Source: Oscillibacter sp.
GTDB lineage: Bacteria > Bacillota > Clostridia > Oscillospirales > Oscillospiraceae
NCBI GenBank assembly: GCA_003522105.1
Contig: DPGF01000065.1
Span: 3,256 to 8,891 of the forward strand
Reading direction: 5' to 3'
DNA length: 5,636 nucleotides
The translations under genes and the position numbers were made by a program. The notes beneath the pieces are model-generated. The model did no database searches. It saw only the letters and a list, made by a program, of their open reading frames with translations, and was not told the origin of the DNA. Shown here piece after piece: positions 4,021-5,636 of the stretch (the first letter of the stretch is position 1; every line of letters starts with the position of its first letter).

Positions 4021-5636
4021 ATGGCAGACAATGAGATCCTGCAATCCACGGCGGTGGATGAAAACAACGACTATAACGCCTCAGAGATCCAGGTGCTCGA
4101 AGGACTGGAGGCGGTGCGCAAGCGCCCGGGCATGTATATCGGCTCCACGTCCTCGAGCGGCCTGCACCACCTCGTTTACGAAATTGTGGATAACTCCATC
4201 GACGAGGCGCTTGCGGGCTACTGCACGGAGATCAAGGTGACGATCAACGAGGGCAACACCATCACCGTTGTCGATAACGGCCGCGGTATCCCCGTCGACA
4301 TTCAGGCGCAGACGGGGCGCCCCGCGCTCGAGGTCGTCTATACCGTGCTGCACGCGGGCGGTAAGTTCGGCGGCGGAGGCTATAAGGTCTCCGGCGGTCT
4401 GCACGGCGTAGGCGCGAGCGTTGTCAACGCCCTTTCCGAATGGCTGACGGTGCAGGTGCACAAGAACGGCAACATCTACGAGATGAAATTCTCCCGCGGC
4501 AAGATCACGCAGGAGATGACCATCATCGGCTCGACCGACCACACGGGCACGACCGTTACATTCAAGCCCGACCCCGAGATGTTCGAAGAGCTCGAATACT
4601 CCTACGAAACGCTGCACACCCGCATGCGCGAGGAGGCATTTTTGAACGCGGGCCTTCGCATCACGATCGAGGATAAGCGCGTTGAGAGTGAAGAAAAGCC
4701 AGAGAGCGAGCGCCGCGACTCGATGTGCTACGAGGGCGGCATCCGCGAATTCGTCACCTGGCTCAACAAGAAGAAAGAGCCGCTGCACAATAACGTTATC
4801 TACATGAGCGGCATGAAGGGCGATTCGTTCGCGGAATTGGCGCTCCAGTATGACGACGGCTATCAGGAAAATATCCTGTCGTTCGCCAACAACGTCCACA
4901 CGCCCGAGGGCGGCATGCACGAGACCGGCTTCAAAGCCGCGCTCACGCGCGTTCTGAACGCCTACGGCATCAAAAACGGCATCATCAAGGAGGGCGACAA
5001 GGTCAGCGGCGAGGACTGCCGCGAGGGTCTTACCTGCGTCATCTCCGTCAAGCTCACGAACGCGCAGTTCGAAGGCCAGACGAAGGCAAAGCTCGGCAAC
5101 AGCGAGATCCGCACGCTGGTCGACGGCATCGTCTCCGACCGGCTGATGCAGTTCCTTGAGGAGAACCCCGTCGTGGCGCGCACGATCCTCGATAAGGCGA
5201 TGACCGCCAACCGCGCGCGCGAGGCCGCGCGCAAGGCGCGCGAATCCATCCGCCGCAAGAGCGCCCTCGGCGGCGCGGCGATGCCCGACAAGCTGCGCGA
5301 CTGCAACGAAAATAACCCCGAGCTGACCGAGCTCTACATCGTAGAGGGCGACTCGGCAGGCGGCAGCGCCACGCAGGGGCGCGACTCGCGCTTCCAGGCA
5401 ATTTTGCCGCTCTGGGGTAAGATGCTCAACGTGGAAAAGGTCCGCGCCGATAAAATTTACGGCAACGACAAGCTCCAGCCCGTCATCATCGCGCTCGGCG
5501 CGGGACTGGGCGAGGATTTCGACGTCAATAAGCTGCGCTATCACAAGGTCATCATCATGGCAGATGCCGATGTCGACGGCTCGCACATCAGAACGCTGCT
5601 GCTGACGTTCTTCTTCCGCTATATGCGCCCGCTCAT
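4021..5636 (+). CDS. gyrB: DNA gyrase subunit B (5' part; 3' end outside window)
   Basis: GyrB supplies the ATPase and metal-binding TOPRIM parts of DNA gyrase, which with GyrA introduces negative supercoils. The frame runs open to the right edge, giving 538 complete codons of an expected 640 or so. The GHKL ATPase domain shows RKRPGMYIGS (33-42), YEIVDNSIDEALAG (53-66; E54 the presumed catalytic base, N58 the magnesium ligand), VVDNGRGIPVD (83-93; D85) and the lid GGKFGGGGYKVSGGLHGVG (114-132). The transducer domain carries QTKAKLGN (353-360). TOPRIM begins at YIVEGDSAGGSA (439-450; E442) and includes MADADVDGSHIRTLLLTFF (513-531). W465 and T451 stand where Escherichia coli GyrB has K447 and K433. 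The ATG at 4021 follows GAAAGGAG (4006-4013) with 7-nt spacing, and the acidic leader before SEIQVLEGLEAV is normal for the family. The missing piece is the end of TOPRIM and the C-terminal tail. Confidence 0.98.
   Translation, partial: MADNEILQSTAVDENNDYNASEIQVLEGLEAVRKRPGMYIGSTSSSGLHHLVYEIVDNSIDEALAGYCTEIKVTINEGNTITVVDNGRGIPVDIQAQTGRPALEVVYTVLHAGGKFGGGGYKVSGGLHGVGASVVNALSEWLTVQVHKNGNIYEMKFSRGKITQEMTIIGSTDHTGTTVTFKPDPEMFEELEYSYETLHTRMREEAFLNAGLRITIEDKRVESEEKPESERRDSMCYEGGIREFVTWLNKKKEPLHNNVIYMSGMKGDSFAELALQYDDGYQENILSFANNVHTPEGGMHETGFKAALTRVLNAYGIKNGIIKEGDKVSGEDCREGLTCVISVKLTNAQFEGQTKAKLGNSEIRTLVDGIVSDRLMQFLEENPVVARTILDKAMTANRAREAARKARESIRRKSALGGAAMPDKLRDCNENNPELTELYIVEGDSAGGSATQGRDSRFQAILPLWGKMLNVEKVRADKIYGNDKLQPVIIALGAGLGEDFDVNKLRYHKVIIMADADVDGSHIRTLLLTFFFRYMRPL
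4185..4193 (-). promoter_or_regulatory. Perfect DnaA-box sequence inside gyrB
   Basis: TGTGGATAA, the reverse complement of the consensus TTATCCACA, lies in the gyrB codons for the conserved IVDN of the ATPase site. It is an exact match, but the protein motif already constrains this stretch, so it may be a by-product of codon choice. Binding by DnaA is possible but unproven. Confidence 0.35.

Noticed and set aside
3707..4240. 177-codon + strand frame spanning the end of remB, the gap and the start of gyrB
   Set aside because: It overlaps two well-supported genes in another frame, is rich in Arg, Ser and Thr, and has no family resemblance. The hairpin and gyrB ribosome binding site inside it argue for a non-coding gap.
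4081..5586. 501-codon open frame on the - strand opposite gyrB
   Set aside because: It lies wholly antisense to unmistakable gyrB coding sequence, its translation is low-complexity (rich in A, V, L, R, D) with no known motif, and it arises from the codon bias of a GC-rich gene read backwards.
1..5636. Mobile element, CRISPR array, tRNA or rRNA, or a novel defence system
   Set aside because: No spaced repeat array, transposase, terminal repeats or structural RNA pattern was seen. The genes are the conserved core origin set, densely packed on one strand.

Overview
The window is the chromosomal replication-origin locus of a Firmicute, in the order dnaA (3' part) - oriC intergenic region - dnaN - S4-domain gene (yaaA/rlbA type) - recF - remB (DUF370) - gyrB (5' part). 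All genes are on the + strand. The order dnaN-S4-recF-remB-gyrB is the classic Bacillus/Clostridia arrangement. The GC-rich coding sequence (by eye well above 50%), strong AAAGGAG-type ribosome binding sites and details of the proteins (for example LPLWGKMLNVEK in GyrB) suggest a GC-rich gut-type Clostridium, perhaps Oscillospirales/Ruminococcaceae. That placement is inference from memory of the families, not a search result.

Layout. 1-894: DnaA from inside its Walker A motif to its stop. 895-1138: an AT-rich, non-coding origin region. It holds a cluster of DnaA boxes directly after the dnaA stop, a 14-bp direct repeat with 16-bp spacing, then a DnaA box, a GC-rich cluster and DnaA-trio-like triplets. 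That last arrangement matches the basal unwinding module known from Bacillus subtilis. 1139-2251: dnaN. 2252-2328: a short gap with a clear TATAAT and an overlapping inverted repeat, probably a promoter for the downstream genes. 2329-2544 and 2534-3637: the S4 gene and recF, overlapping by 11 bp. 3649-3906: remB. 3907-4020: a gap containing a long, nearly perfect hairpin just upstream of the gyrB ribosome binding site. 4021-5636: gyrB, running off the right edge.

How the genes work together. DnaA binds the origin and opens it, DnaN is the sliding clamp of the polymerase, RecF loads RecA at gaps and stalled forks, and GyrB with GyrA (not seen here) removes the positive supercoils made by forks. 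The S4 protein is a small presumed RNA-binding protein. RemB is a small regulator of the Rem family.

Nothing in the coding content is exotic. The items most worth a second look are non-coding: the putative unwinding module, the origin direct repeat, the gyrB leader hairpin, and a perfect DnaA box inside gyrB.
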